DNA of 13,103 bases from Chloroflexota bacterium (GTDB taxonomy: Bacteria; Chloroflexota; Chloroflexia; Thermomicrobiales; UBA6265): contig JAEWEG010000030.1 in NCBI GenBank assembly GCA_023389575.1, positions 1 to 13,103 on the forward strand, in the 5' to 3' direction. The notes beneath the pieces are model-generated. The model saw only the letters and a program-made list of their open reading frames with translations. It had not been told where the DNA came from and ran no database searches. Position numbers and translations under genes: made by a program. This document shows, piece after piece, positions 1 through 6,837 of the stretch. The stretch's first letter is position 1, and each line of letters begins with the position of its first letter.

Positions 1-120
1 GCTCTTACCCGTGAAGGGATCTTCCTTGGACGCTGGCAGTAGTCGGTTTCTACCAATCGAGACACCCCGGTAGCGCCAGCCGCGTCCCTTGCCAGACACG
101 CCCGGCGTCGCCGGGACATC

Positions 121-172
121 GCTGACATCCACAAATCCAATGCCCTTGGCTCCCTGGTGGATGCATGTCAGC
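121..172 (+). repeat. Long bulged stem-loop upstream of mgtE
   Basis: GCTGAC (121-126) and ATCCAC (127-132) are complementary to GTCAGC (167-172) and GTGGAT (157-162). The right arm carries one 4-nt bulge, gcat (163-166), giving 12 bp in total. Inside the loop, CCAA (137-140) can pair with TTGG (146-149). There is no T-tract, so it is not a standard intrinsic terminator. It lies just before an AAAGG (176-180) and the ATG at 188. It could be the 3' end structure of the upstream transcript or part of an mRNA leader; the sequence does not decide between these. Confidence 0.5.
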
Positions 173-187
173 ATGAAAGGCTGTGTC

Positions 188-433
188 ATGGCGCGTACCC
201 ACGATTCCCGCCGTTTTTACATCGACCAGGACGACACCCACGCCTTCGTCCGAACCGTTCCCGTGCGACGAGCTGATGGGTCGCCCGAAGCCGCCTCCAC
301 CCCGGCAACCCATCAGTACATCAGTTCCACGCCGGACGACTCCGGCCGCCGCTGGCGTCCAGGCCTGCCCTCGCGGCGGGTGAGCCAGCTCTTCCGTACA
401 CCTCGGAGACGTTCCCATCGCCGGGCATCCTAG
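188..433 (+). CDS. Possible small hypothetical protein (81 aa)
   Basis: This is a weak candidate. An ATG at 188 follows AAAGG (176-180) at a reasonable spacing, and the first 20 or so codons have the GC-rich third positions of real genes here (about 70% overall by eye). The product would have an acidic and aromatic N-terminal part (FYIDQDD near residues 9-15) and a strongly Arg-rich C-terminal part. No family is recognised, and the arginine-rich tail is typical of a chance frame in GC-rich DNA. It ends 37 nt before mgtE. If it is not a gene, this stretch is simply the mgtE leader. Confidence 0.2.
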   Translation: MARTHDSRRFYIDQDDTHAFVRTVPVRRADGSPEAASTPATHQYISSTPDDSGRRWRPGLPSRRVSQLFRTPRRRSHRRAS

Positions 434-470
434 GTACCATCCTCCCTGCACGCAAAGGATGACCTGACTC

Positions 471-1868
471 ATGGCGGACACCAGCACCGACACCTCAACG
501 GCGGTCATTTCCGATGATGACTCACTCCTGGAGCATATTCGCGACGCCATAGTCACGGGCGATGAGCCGCAGGCGAAACTGCTCGCCGACCGGATGCTCG
601 AGGACGACGCGCTGGCGTTACTCGAGGACCTGGAGCCGATCGAACTCAGCCGGCTCTTCACCTTTCTCGGCGACGAGTCGCTCGCGGTGCTGCTGTCCAG
701 GCTGGACGATCGAGATGCGGCCCGCATCCTGTCGAGGATGAGCGCGGACCAGGCGGCGGACATCCTCGAGGAAATCGAGCCCGACGACGCCACCGACATC
801 CTGTACGAGGTGGAGCAATCCGATCCCGAGATCGCCGGAACCATCCTCGTCGCGATGGAGCCGGTGGAAGCGGCCGAAATCCGCGAACTGATGGCCTACG
901 CGCCAGACAGCGCGGGCGGCATCATGACCCCGGCGTTCGTGGCGGTGTTCCCCGACCTGCGGGCCGACGCGACGGTGACGGCGCTGCGCCAGGTGGCGGA
1001 ACAGGCCGAGACGATCAACTACGTGTACGTGGTCGATCGAGACGAGCGGCTGATTGGCGTGCTGTCGCTCCATAGCCTTGTGTTGAGCCGGCCCGAGACG
1101 CCGGTGAAGGAGTTGATGTTCCCGCAGCTCTACTCGGTGACCGTGGATACCGACCAGGAAGAGGCGGCGCGCATCCTGATCGACCGCAACCTGCTGGCGC
1201 TGCCGGTGGTCGACGCCGAGGGGCGGCTGGTCGGCATCATCACGGCGGACGACATCGCCGAGGTCCGAGAGGAAGAGGATACCGAGGACTTCGAGCGGTT
1301 GGGTGGTTCGCAGCCGCTGGAGGTGCCCTATCTCCGCGCCTCGCCGTTGCTCCTGTTTCGCAAGCGCATCGTCTGGCTGCTGGTGCTGTTCTTCGCGTCG
1401 TTCTTCACGGTGTCGATCCAGGAGCATTTCGACAGCACGCTGGCCCGGTGGACCGTGCTGGCGGCGTTCGTCCCGATCCTGATCGGCACGGGCGGGAATG
1501 TGGGCTCGCAGACGGTTTCCACGATCATCCGCGCGATGGCGCTGGACGAGGTGAAGCCGCGCCACATCCTGCGGATCGTGGGCAAGGAGATGCTGACGGG
1601 CCTGGCGCTCGGCATCGTGATGGGTGGCCTCATGTTCCTGCGGGCAATGATCGCCCAGGACGGCTCGTACACCGTGGCGATCGTGGTGGGGCTGACCGTG
1701 CTGGCGCTGACCACCTGGGCGGCCACGGTCGGGGCGATCCTGCCGATCGTGCTCAGCAAGCTGAAGATGGACCCGGCCGTGGTGTCGGCGCCCTTCATCA
1801 GCAGCCTGGTGGACAGCACGGGCCTCTTGATCTATTTCACGCTAGCTGGGTATTTCCTGTCCGCCTGA
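471..1868 (+). CDS. mgtE: Magnesium transporter MgtE
   Basis: A Mg2+ channel/transporter of the inner membrane, 465 residues, the usual MgtE length. Residues about 30-133 are the acidic helical MgtE N domain. Residues about 145-270 are the tandem CBS pair, entered through the family motif SAGGIMTP (147-154). Residues about 297-463 form the five-helix pore. The pore hallmark GTGGNVGSQT is at 339-348, and MDPAVVSAPFISSLVD (433-448) contains Asp434, matching the Mg2+-selective aspartate of Thermus MgtE (Asp432). In the known family, cytosolic Mg2+ binding to the N and CBS domains closes the pore; the many Asp/Glu in residues 20-140 fit that. The start is supported by AAAGGA at 454-459, 11 nt upstream. 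The gene appears intact and has its own intergenic regions on both sides. Confidence 0.96.
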   Translation: MADTSTDTSTAVISDDDSLLEHIRDAIVTGDEPQAKLLADRMLEDDALALLEDLEPIELSRLFTFLGDESLAVLLSRLDDRDAARILSRMSADQAADILEEIEPDDATDILYEVEQSDPEIAGTILVAMEPVEAAEIRELMAYAPDSAGGIMTPAFVAVFPDLRADATVTALRQVAEQAETINYVYVVDRDERLIGVLSLHSLVLSRPETPVKELMFPQLYSVTVDTDQEEAARILIDRNLLALPVVDAEGRLVGIITADDIAEVREEEDTEDFERLGGSQPLEVPYLRASPLLLFRKRIVWLLVLFFASFFTVSIQEHFDSTLARWTVLAAFVPILIGTGGNVGSQTVSTIIRAMALDEVKPRHILRIVGKEMLTGLALGIVMGGLMFLRAMIAQDGSYTVAIVVGLTVLALTTWAATVGAILPIVLSKLKMDPAVVSAPFISSLVDSTGLLIYFTLAGYFLSA

Positions 1869-1894
1869 GTGCGATTCGGCGCGGGCCCTGCCCA

Positions 1895-1928
1895 TGCTAG
1901 ACTTCCGGCATTGTGTCACGGTGACACA
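1895..1928 (+). promoter_or_regulatory. Extended -10 with 17-bp palindromic operator-like site
   Basis: TGCTAGACT (1895-1903) resembles an extended -10 (TGnTAnAnT type); a -35 is poor (TTCGGC at 1875-1880, 17-nt spacer). Just downstream, TGTGTCAC (1912-1919), a central G, and GTGACACA (1921-1928) form a perfect inverted repeat. The palindrome would overlap the transcription start region, a typical repressor operator position, in front of the 1964 gene and the sugar-kinase operon. The regulator is not identifiable from this window; no regulator gene is encoded nearby. Confidence 0.45.
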
Positions 1929-1963
1929 TTCGTCATTCAGTCATCTCGCGCGGGTCACGTTCC

Positions 1964-2398
1964 ATGCTTCCAGATGCCGTCGTCACCATCGTTCCCAATG
2001 GAAAACTCTCCGCGTTGCTGAGCGCCATCCACAGCGACGGGATGGGCTACCTGGCGCGGCTCGCCACCATCGAGCGCGGTCCGCTGCTCGACCAGTTGCA
2101 ACGAGCCGGGATTCCGGTCACGCAAGCGCCCGACGCGATCGCCGGCGCGGACCAGGTCCTGTTCGTGAACGCGGGCGGGCGGGCATTGGCCACGGCCGGC
2201 CTGCTGATGCGCGCTGGAGTGCGGCAAGCCTGGATCGTCAACGCGCACGGCGCGTGGGTCGAGGTCGACGACGCGCTGATGACCACCGCGCCGGCCACGA
2301 CCAGACCGGTCAGCGCCCCGCGGGACGTTCCCGGCCGGAGCCCGCTCCCAACCCGACCCAGCGGAGATCCGGACGCGCTGCCCGGCCAGGGGGCCTAA
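1964..2398 (+). CDS. Hypothetical protein (144 aa)
   Basis: A small soluble protein that I do not recognise. Residues 1-103 look folded: a hydrophobic strand AVVTIVP (5-11), amphipathic helices, a second core strand DQVLFVNA (63-70), a helix LATAGLLMRAGV (75-86) and a strand QAWIVNA (88-94). This alternating pattern suggests an alpha/beta fold. Residues from about 105 are a Pro/Thr/Arg-rich, probably disordered tail, which may be real or a frame extension. Third-position GC content supports coding. The ATG at 1964 has only a weak Shine-Dalgarno, but it starts right after the promoter/palindrome region. It lies 93 nt before the membrane protein gene and may be the first gene of that operon. 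No function is assigned. Confidence 0.7.
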   Translation: MLPDAVVTIVPNGKLSALLSAIHSDGMGYLARLATIERGPLLDQLQRAGIPVTQAPDAIAGADQVLFVNAGGRALATAGLLMRAGVRQAWIVNAHGAWVEVDDALMTTAPATTRPVSAPRDVPGRSPLPTRPSGDPDALPGQGA

Positions 2399-2491
2399 CC
2401 CGGACTCCCGCGCCACCCGGTGGACGCCGGGCGCTCGACCAGGTCGCGATTCGAACCAGCCTTTCACCTGGACGCCAGGACTTGCCACAGG

Positions 2492-3301
2492 ATGCCGATC
2501 GACCTCTCAAACCTGAGCCGTCAGTTGCTGGCATCTCGGCGGCACCTCACCCAACGCACCGTGCAGGCCCTGGTGGCGCTGGCCGCCGCGCTGATCCTCC
2601 TCTCGCTCCTGCTGGCGCCGGAAGTTACCCCGGGCGGATGGGATTGGTTCCGGATCCTCCTGATTTCCCTCCTCGGCGCGACCGCGCTGATCATGTTCGT
2701 CACCTCCCAGGATCATGACCTCTCCCTAGGCGAGCGGCAGCAGCACCTGGTCGTGGCGGGCGTCCTCCTGATCCTGGCGCTTATCCTCAATCTCACGTTT
2801 TCCTTTGGCACGACGATCATTTTCTCGATCGGCATGTCGGTCATCGCGCTGATGGTGGTGAATACCGGCACCTATCGCGATCCACGAACGATCGCGGCGG
2901 CCCTGGCGGCGCTGATCCCGTTCTGGATCTGGGCAGCACTGGAAGCGTGGACGGCCGGCCTGTTCTTCCTCGTCCCGCTGGGACTGGTCGCGCTGGTGAC
3001 CGATAGCCACATGCGGCTGGCGGCGCGGCCCGACTCCAGCGCGCGGAGTCTCTCACGGCGCGGCCACCGGCTGGCGGCCTGGACCGGCGTGCTCGGCGCG
3101 GCCCTGCTGCTGGCGTTGGCGTCGCTGGCGTTCGACACGGCGTTCGGCCCGGCCGCGATTGGCGCGGTCGGGGCCATGGTGCTGGTGGGCATCGAGGCGG
3201 CGTCTCCCGCGCCGTCGCTGGGGAACTGGCGGGTGTCGTCGGTCGCGGTGATTGACGTGGCGCTGCTGTGGATTACCCTCAGCTGGATCGTGAGCCTCTA
3301 A
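2492..3301 (+). CDS. Integral membrane protein, 8-9 TM segments (269 aa)
   Basis: An inner-membrane protein of unknown function. Counting from the ATG at 2492, hydrophobic segments lie near residues 24-43, 52-71, 85-104, 108-125, 133-150, 152-170, 194-214, 219-236 and 248-267. A soluble loop rich in Arg and Ser (about 171-193) separates the two halves. I see no transporter or enzyme motif. An in-frame ATG at 2420 exists, but it adds a non-hydrophobic Arg-rich stretch. The ATG at 2492 has AGGA (2477-2480) 11 nt upstream and puts the first membrane segment near the N-terminus, so I prefer it. Its stop overlaps the next start as TAATG (3299-3303), which implies translational coupling to the sugar kinase and perhaps a role in the same pathway. 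Confidence 0.85.
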   Translation: MPIDLSNLSRQLLASRRHLTQRTVQALVALAAALILLSLLLAPEVTPGGWDWFRILLISLLGATALIMFVTSQDHDLSLGERQQHLVVAGVLLILALILNLTFSFGTTIIFSIGMSVIALMVVNTGTYRDPRTIAAALAALIPFWIWAALEAWTAGLFFLVPLGLVALVTDSHMRLAARPDSSARSLSRRGHRLAAWTGVLGAALLLALASLAFDTAFGPAAIGAVGAMVLVGIEAASPAPSLGNWRVSSVAVIDVALLWITLSWIVSL

Positions 3302-4809
3302 TGGCGAATCCGAAGGCGATTCTCGCGCTGGACCTGGGCACATCGTCGGCCAAGGCACTGGTGGTTGCTCTGGACGGCACCGTGCTCGGCAAGGGGATGG
3401 AGTCGTACCCCACGCTTCACCCCCGGGAAGGATTCGACGAGCAGGAGATCGAGGACTGGCTCCAGGCGATGGTCGCGGCGACGGCCGGGGCGCGACGGTT
3501 CGCGCCGAACGTCGAGATCGTGGCGATCGGGATCACGGGGCAGATGCATGGCACGGTGATGCTGGGGCCGGATGGCGAGTACCTGCACAACGCCGTGATC
3601 TGGTCGGACAGGAGAACCGCCACGCTGGCCACCTCGTGGTCAGAGCGGCTTAATGACAGCCTTCCCGAGAAAATCGGCGGCCTGATCGGGAACGGCTACC
3701 AGGCGCTGACGCTGGCATGGTTCCTTCAGGACCAGCCGGGATTCCGGGAGACGATCCGGCGCGTGCTGTTGCCGGTGGACATGCTCGGATTCCTGCTGAC
3801 CGGCGAGATCGCGACAACCCCGAGCAACGCCGCCAGCACCGGATTGATGCGGCTTTCGAGCAACACCTGGGACGAGGAATTGCTCGAAACCTTCGCGGTC
3901 GAGGAGCGGTGGCTCCCGGAGATCCGGCCGGAGGGCTCAACGATTGGTGAGTTGACCCCGGCTGCGGCCGATGTGCTGGATGTGCCGGCGGGGATACCGG
4001 TGATCCATGGTGGCGGGGACGCCAACGCCGCCGCCGTAGGCACCGGCGTGACCACGCACGAGGCGGTTTTAATCACGCTCAGCACCGGCGCCCAGGTGTT
4101 GCGGCCAGTTTCGACGCTGACGCCGGAACCGTCGGGGTTGTGGCACACGTGGCCATCGGCGGTTCCGCCCGGCGCTCCGGGGACCGAGTGGATTTCGGTT
4201 GGGGCACTGCTCAATGGTGGACGCGTGATCGACTGGATACACGACACGCTGGCCCCCGGCGTGCCGATCGCCGACGTGATGGACCTGGCCGGGAGCACGC
4301 CGGCTGGCGCGGACGGCCTGATCTTCCTCCCCTACCTGGCGGGCGAGCGATCGCCGCTGCTGGACCCGTTCGCGCGGGGAGGATTCCTCGGCCTGACGAG
4401 CGCCCATCAACCTCAGCACCTGCTGCGAGCCGTCATCGAGGGGCTGGCGCTGTCCATCGCCGATGTGACCGGCAGGATGGCACAGAACGACGACACGCCA
4501 GACCGGGTGGTGGTGGCCGGCGGGGGATCGCCGCGCGTGATACGCCAGATCCTGGCGACGGTCATCGGGGTGCCGCTCGAACGAGCTGTGGTCCAGGACA
4601 GCTCGGCGCTAGGCGCGGCCCGGATCGCGGCGCACGGGATTGGCGAGGCCAGCGTGATTTCGGACGGACCATGGGCACCCGAACGGGGCGAGGTGGTGGA
4701 ACCGGACATGCGACTTCGCGAGTTGTACGTCGAGCGGCTGGGCCTGTTCCGGGAAGCCGCCGCGGTATCGATGCCCATCATCCACCGGCTTCAGCGCCAG
4801 CACCTGTGA
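3301..4809 (+). CDS. xylB: FGGY-family carbohydrate kinase, xylulokinase-like
   Basis: ATP-dependent sugar kinase, 502 residues, the normal FGGY length. The N-terminal ATPase lobe starts with LALDLGTSSAK (8-18), where Asp11 belongs to the nucleotide phosphate loop. GQMHG (80-84) is the signature that separates xylulokinases from glycerol kinases. GGGDANAAAVGTG (237-249) supplies the putative catalytic base Asp240 (Asp233 in E. coli XylB). Next come FLPYLAGERSP (342-352), the C-terminal motif VVVAGGGSPR (403-412) and the DSSALGAA segment (433-440). The likely reaction is D-xylulose to xylulose-5-phosphate, but FGGY substrate prediction from sequence is uncertain and another ketose or polyol is possible. 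The start at 3301 is chosen because TAATG couples it to the preceding gene; an in-frame upstream ATG at 3268 would overlap the membrane protein by 34 nt. Confidence 0.9.
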   Translation: MANPKAILALDLGTSSAKALVVALDGTVLGKGMESYPTLHPREGFDEQEIEDWLQAMVAATAGARRFAPNVEIVAIGITGQMHGTVMLGPDGEYLHNAVIWSDRRTATLATSWSERLNDSLPEKIGGLIGNGYQALTLAWFLQDQPGFRETIRRVLLPVDMLGFLLTGEIATTPSNAASTGLMRLSSNTWDEELLETFAVEERWLPEIRPEGSTIGELTPAAADVLDVPAGIPVIHGGGDANAAAVGTGVTTHEAVLITLSTGAQVLRPVSTLTPEPSGLWHTWPSAVPPGAPGTEWISVGALLNGGRVIDWIHDTLAPGVPIADVMDLAGSTPAGADGLIFLPYLAGERSPLLDPFARGGFLGLTSAHQPQHLLRAVIEGLALSIADVTGRMAQNDDTPDRVVVAGGGSPRVIRQILATVIGVPLERAVVQDSSALGAARIAAHGIGEASVISDGPWAPERGEVVEPDMRLRELYVERLGLFREAAAVSMPIIHRLQRQHL

Positions 4810-5645
4810 GCCACGAGCGGCCGATTCGTCCCGCGCGACGGGAGGACCGGGCCGATTGGGGCGGATTCCGGCTGGAACGGATACTGGGGCATCGGCCGAC
4901 CTCGCCGGGCTCACGTTCGGCCCTGGTGGACCGCCCTCCGGCGGGGATGGAGCCCGGCGAAAGCTTTCCCCAGACCCTCGCCTACTTCGACGCGACCGCC
5001 ACGACCCCGATCATGCAATGCGACGGCGACCTGGCGATTCACGTGCTGTGGACCGCGCCCGGTTCCGATGGATTGGTAATGGCGGGCGAGGACGACGCGG
5101 AACACGGCTCGCTGGTGGGACGGCGATGCGAACCGGGCGATACGCTGCTGGTTCCCGCCGGCGCCAGGTTCGCTGTTGGCGCCGGGATCGTGGGGTTCAT
5201 GGCGGGAGCCGGATCGGTGCGGCATGCCCCCGAGCAGCCGGAATCGCCACCAGAGCTCGAGCATCCCCCGACGCACGGGCTGAACCTGTTCGCGGGCCAC
5301 AACCGGCGCACGATCTGCGCCGCGACGCCCGCGTTGCTGCTGGAGCGATGGAAGCTCACCCAGCCACTGACCCTCGAACTCCCGGCCGATCGACCCTGTT
5401 ATGTCACGAACCTCGTGGCGCCGGTCGCGATGACCTGGGCGGGCGGGGCGGAGCATCTGGACCGGACCGGTTCGCTGGTGCTTCCGGCCGGGACTGGGCG
5501 CGTGACCTTCGTGCCGGATGGCCTGGCCTACGTGTTGCTGGCAAGGGTTCCGGACCTCCATCGCGACGTGATTTCTCCGCTGCGAGAGGCAGGGTACAAC
5601 CGCGAGGATATCTCCTCGATCGGGATTCCGAAAGCGCTCTTGTGA
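4806..5645 (+). CDS. Phosphomannose isomerase-like cupin protein (279 aa)
   Basis: A two-part cupin-type protein. The first half follows the layout of type I mannose-6-phosphate isomerase: a WGG-type N-terminal motif (DWGGFRLERILG, 17-28), a YFDA segment (60-63) and a cupin turn EPGDTLLVPAGARFAVG (109-125). The usual metal ligands seem lost: the QVH motif is replaced (Gln71-Cys-Asp) and the His expected after PAG is Phe122. It may therefore be a non-catalytic or differently acting homologue. The second half (about 175-245) looks like a second cupin barrel, with SLVLPAGTG at 223-231. I chose GTG 4806 because it overlaps the kinase stop as GTGA and gives the length above; the frame stays open much further upstream, but only as a shadow of the kinase. 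It is the last gene of the operon. A sugar or sugar-phosphate role beside the kinase is inference. Confidence 0.75.
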   Translation: MSHERPIRPARREDRADWGGFRLERILGHRPTSPGSRSALVDRPPAGMEPGESFPQTLAYFDATATTPIMQCDGDLAIHVLWTAPGSDGLVMAGEDDAEHGSLVGRRCEPGDTLLVPAGARFAVGAGIVGFMAGAGSVRHAPEQPESPPELEHPPTHGLNLFAGHNRRTICAATPALLLERWKLTQPLTLELPADRPCYVTNLVAPVAMTWAGGAEHLDRTGSLVLPAGTGRVTFVPDGLAYVLLARVPDLHRDVISPLREAGYNREDISSIGIPKALL

Positions 5646-5919
5646 GACCGGGTCGGTTGAAATCTCCGCAACGCAATAACGACGGAGGACCATTCACCGG
5701 CACGGATCGCCTGGAATGGTTCGCGTTGAGGCCGGTTGGGCTCTCCCTACAGGTGCATGGGTTGGTGAGCAATGGCGAGTGCGAGTCCATGTCGAGAGCG
5801 AGCGCATGGAAGGACGTACCATTTGTAGGGAAGACCCAGCCAGCCTGCAGGGCAAACCGCTCCATTCGCGAACAGGCTGGCGTGTGGTCTTCCTCACGTT
5901 TGCGTCCGACGCGGGGACC
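5646..5919. other. Non-coding stretch between convergent genes
   Basis: No gene is supported in these 274 bases between the plus-strand cupin and the minus-strand permease. Several frames are open on both strands, but none has a good start or domain content. The main content is the long imperfect inverted repeat at 5714-5867. I see no classic terminator with a U-tract for either transcript. Confidence 0.6.
5714..5867. repeat. Long imperfect inverted repeat between convergent genes
   Basis: The left arm (5714-5751) and right arm (5824-5867) are inverted copies around a spacer of about 72 nt. The inner 24 nt match at 19 positions, including TCCCTACA against its complement TGTAGGGA, and the outer ends match as GAATGG / CCATTC. 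Three of the five inner mismatches would be G-U pairs in a minus-strand transcript but not in a plus-strand one, so the fold is better in RNA read out of the permease gene. It may be a decayed mobile repeat (MITE-like) or a bidirectional 3'-end structure. Confidence 0.5.
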
Positions 5920-6762
5920 CTATCCGGTGCGCTTGAGGCGACCGGTGCGCTTGGCGTAGTGCTCGCCCTTCTGGAAGAGAAAGAGGCCGAGCGGCGGGAA
6001 GACCGCGCCCATGATCAGCAGCGGCCAGATGTTGTGCCACTGGCTGGCGAACGACGCGCCCTGGAGCAGCGTCTCGCGGATACCGTCGAGCGCGTAATAG
6101 ACCGGCGAGATGTTGGCGACCGGCTGGAGCCAGCCGGGCAGGACATCGACGTTGTAGTAGATGCCCGAGACGAGCAGCAGGATGGCGGTGACGATACTGG
6201 TCACCTGCTGGCCTTTCTCCGGCGAGAGCAACGGCATGACCGCGGCGACCATCCCGAATCCGACCAGCGAGATGCTGCAGATGGCCAGGATTCCCGCCGC
6301 CGCCAGGAAGTTGGCGTTCCCCAGCGAGAGGTCGAAGAAGAGCGAGATGGCGACGAACATGATGATGACCCGGACCATGCCGTAGAGGATGGCGTACACG
6401 CCCATCCCCAGCAGCTGCGTGACGCGGCTGGCCGGACTCATGAACGTGTATTCGATGGTGCCCTCCCAGCGCTCCCAGCTCACGGTTTCGGAGAGCAGGT
6501 CGAAGATCATGGAGAGGTAGCTCCAGACCATCGAACCGATGAGCAGGAAGGTGGTGATGTAGGCCACTTCCTGGCTGGTGCCACCGACGCCAACGCCGAT
6601 GAAGCCGATGGTAAGGGCGTTCATGATCGTGTAGACGAGCCAGACCACTTCCCACAGGAAGTAGCGCTTCGTCAGGTAGTAGTTGCGCTGGGCGTAGCCC
6701 CAGATCGCGATCAGTTCGCGCGTCCATCCCGGTTTGGAGAGTGGTGCGCTCAAGGCATGCAT
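5920..6762 (-). CDS. ABC-2 type transporter permease (DrrB-like)
   Basis: Membrane half of an ABC exporter, 280 residues, with six predicted membrane helices near residues 36-59, 67-87, 117-143, 151-179, 187-203 and 246-264. The cytoplasmic segment ERWEGTIEYTFMSPASR (97-113) matches the conserved E..GT.E....P element of ABC-2 permeases that contacts the ATPase. SGIYYNVDVLPGWLQP near 199-214 is the typical external re-entrant region before the last helix. The ATG at 6760-6762 is chosen because GGGAG (plus-strand 6771-6775) lies 8 nt upstream; the open frame reaches 6831, but that extension is Arg/Pro-rich and has no motif. It follows the ATPase gene by 75 nt in the same direction. The substrate is unknown; drug, lipid or polysaccharide export are all possible for this family. 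Confidence 0.9.
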   Translation of the reverse strand: MHALSAPLSKPGWTRELIAIWGYAQRNYYLTKRYFLWEVVWLVYTIMNALTIGFIGVGVGGTSQEVAYITTFLLIGSMVWSYLSMIFDLLSETVSWERWEGTIEYTFMSPASRVTQLLGMGVYAILYGMVRVIIMFVAISLFFDLSLGNANFLAAAGILAICSISLVGFGMVAAVMPLLSPEKGQQVTSIVTAILLLVSGIYYNVDVLPGWLQPVANISPVYYALDGIRETLLQGASFASQWHNIWPLLIMGAVFPPLGLFLFQKGEHYAKRTGRLKRTG

Positions 6763-6837
6763 GGTGGTGACTCCCGTGGGCCGGTCCTGTCCGGCCAATG
6801 GTGAAGGGTGGCGAGGACGTGACCCCGCCACCCGCTA

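Larger units (their letters stand above)
1..470. other. Leading region without a confident gene
   Basis: I see no convincing conserved gene in these 470 bases before mgtE. Frame 1 is open from the window edge to TAG at 40-42 and reads as a short tail with GIFLGRW; frame 2 is open to TAG at 71-73. Either could be the 3' end of an upstream gene. Downstream are a small perfect inverted repeat at 101-115 (CCCGGCG-t-CGCCGGG), a long stem-loop at 121-172, a weak small-ORF candidate at 188-433 and a 6-bp stem at 331-346. I looked for the conserved M-box magnesium riboswitch blocks expected before some mgtE genes and could not recognise them. Confidence 0.5.

Noticed and set aside
330..470. M-box magnesium riboswitch before mgtE
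   Set aside because: Only a short GGTGAG resemblance; the other conserved M-box blocks are not present.
50..844. Long minus-strand open frame, Ser-rich, opposite the mgtE start
   Set aside because: Lies antisense to mgtE and its serine/arginine bias is what GC-rich codons give when read backwards; no start signal or domain.
618..1565. Minus-strand open frame of 315 codons
   Set aside because: Fully antisense to mgtE, His/Arg/Gln-rich, no recognisable fold.
5716..6804. Plus-strand frame of 362 codons, Asp/Glu/Arg-rich
   Set aside because: Mostly antisense to the ABC permease, whose motifs and ribosome binding site are clear on the minus strand.
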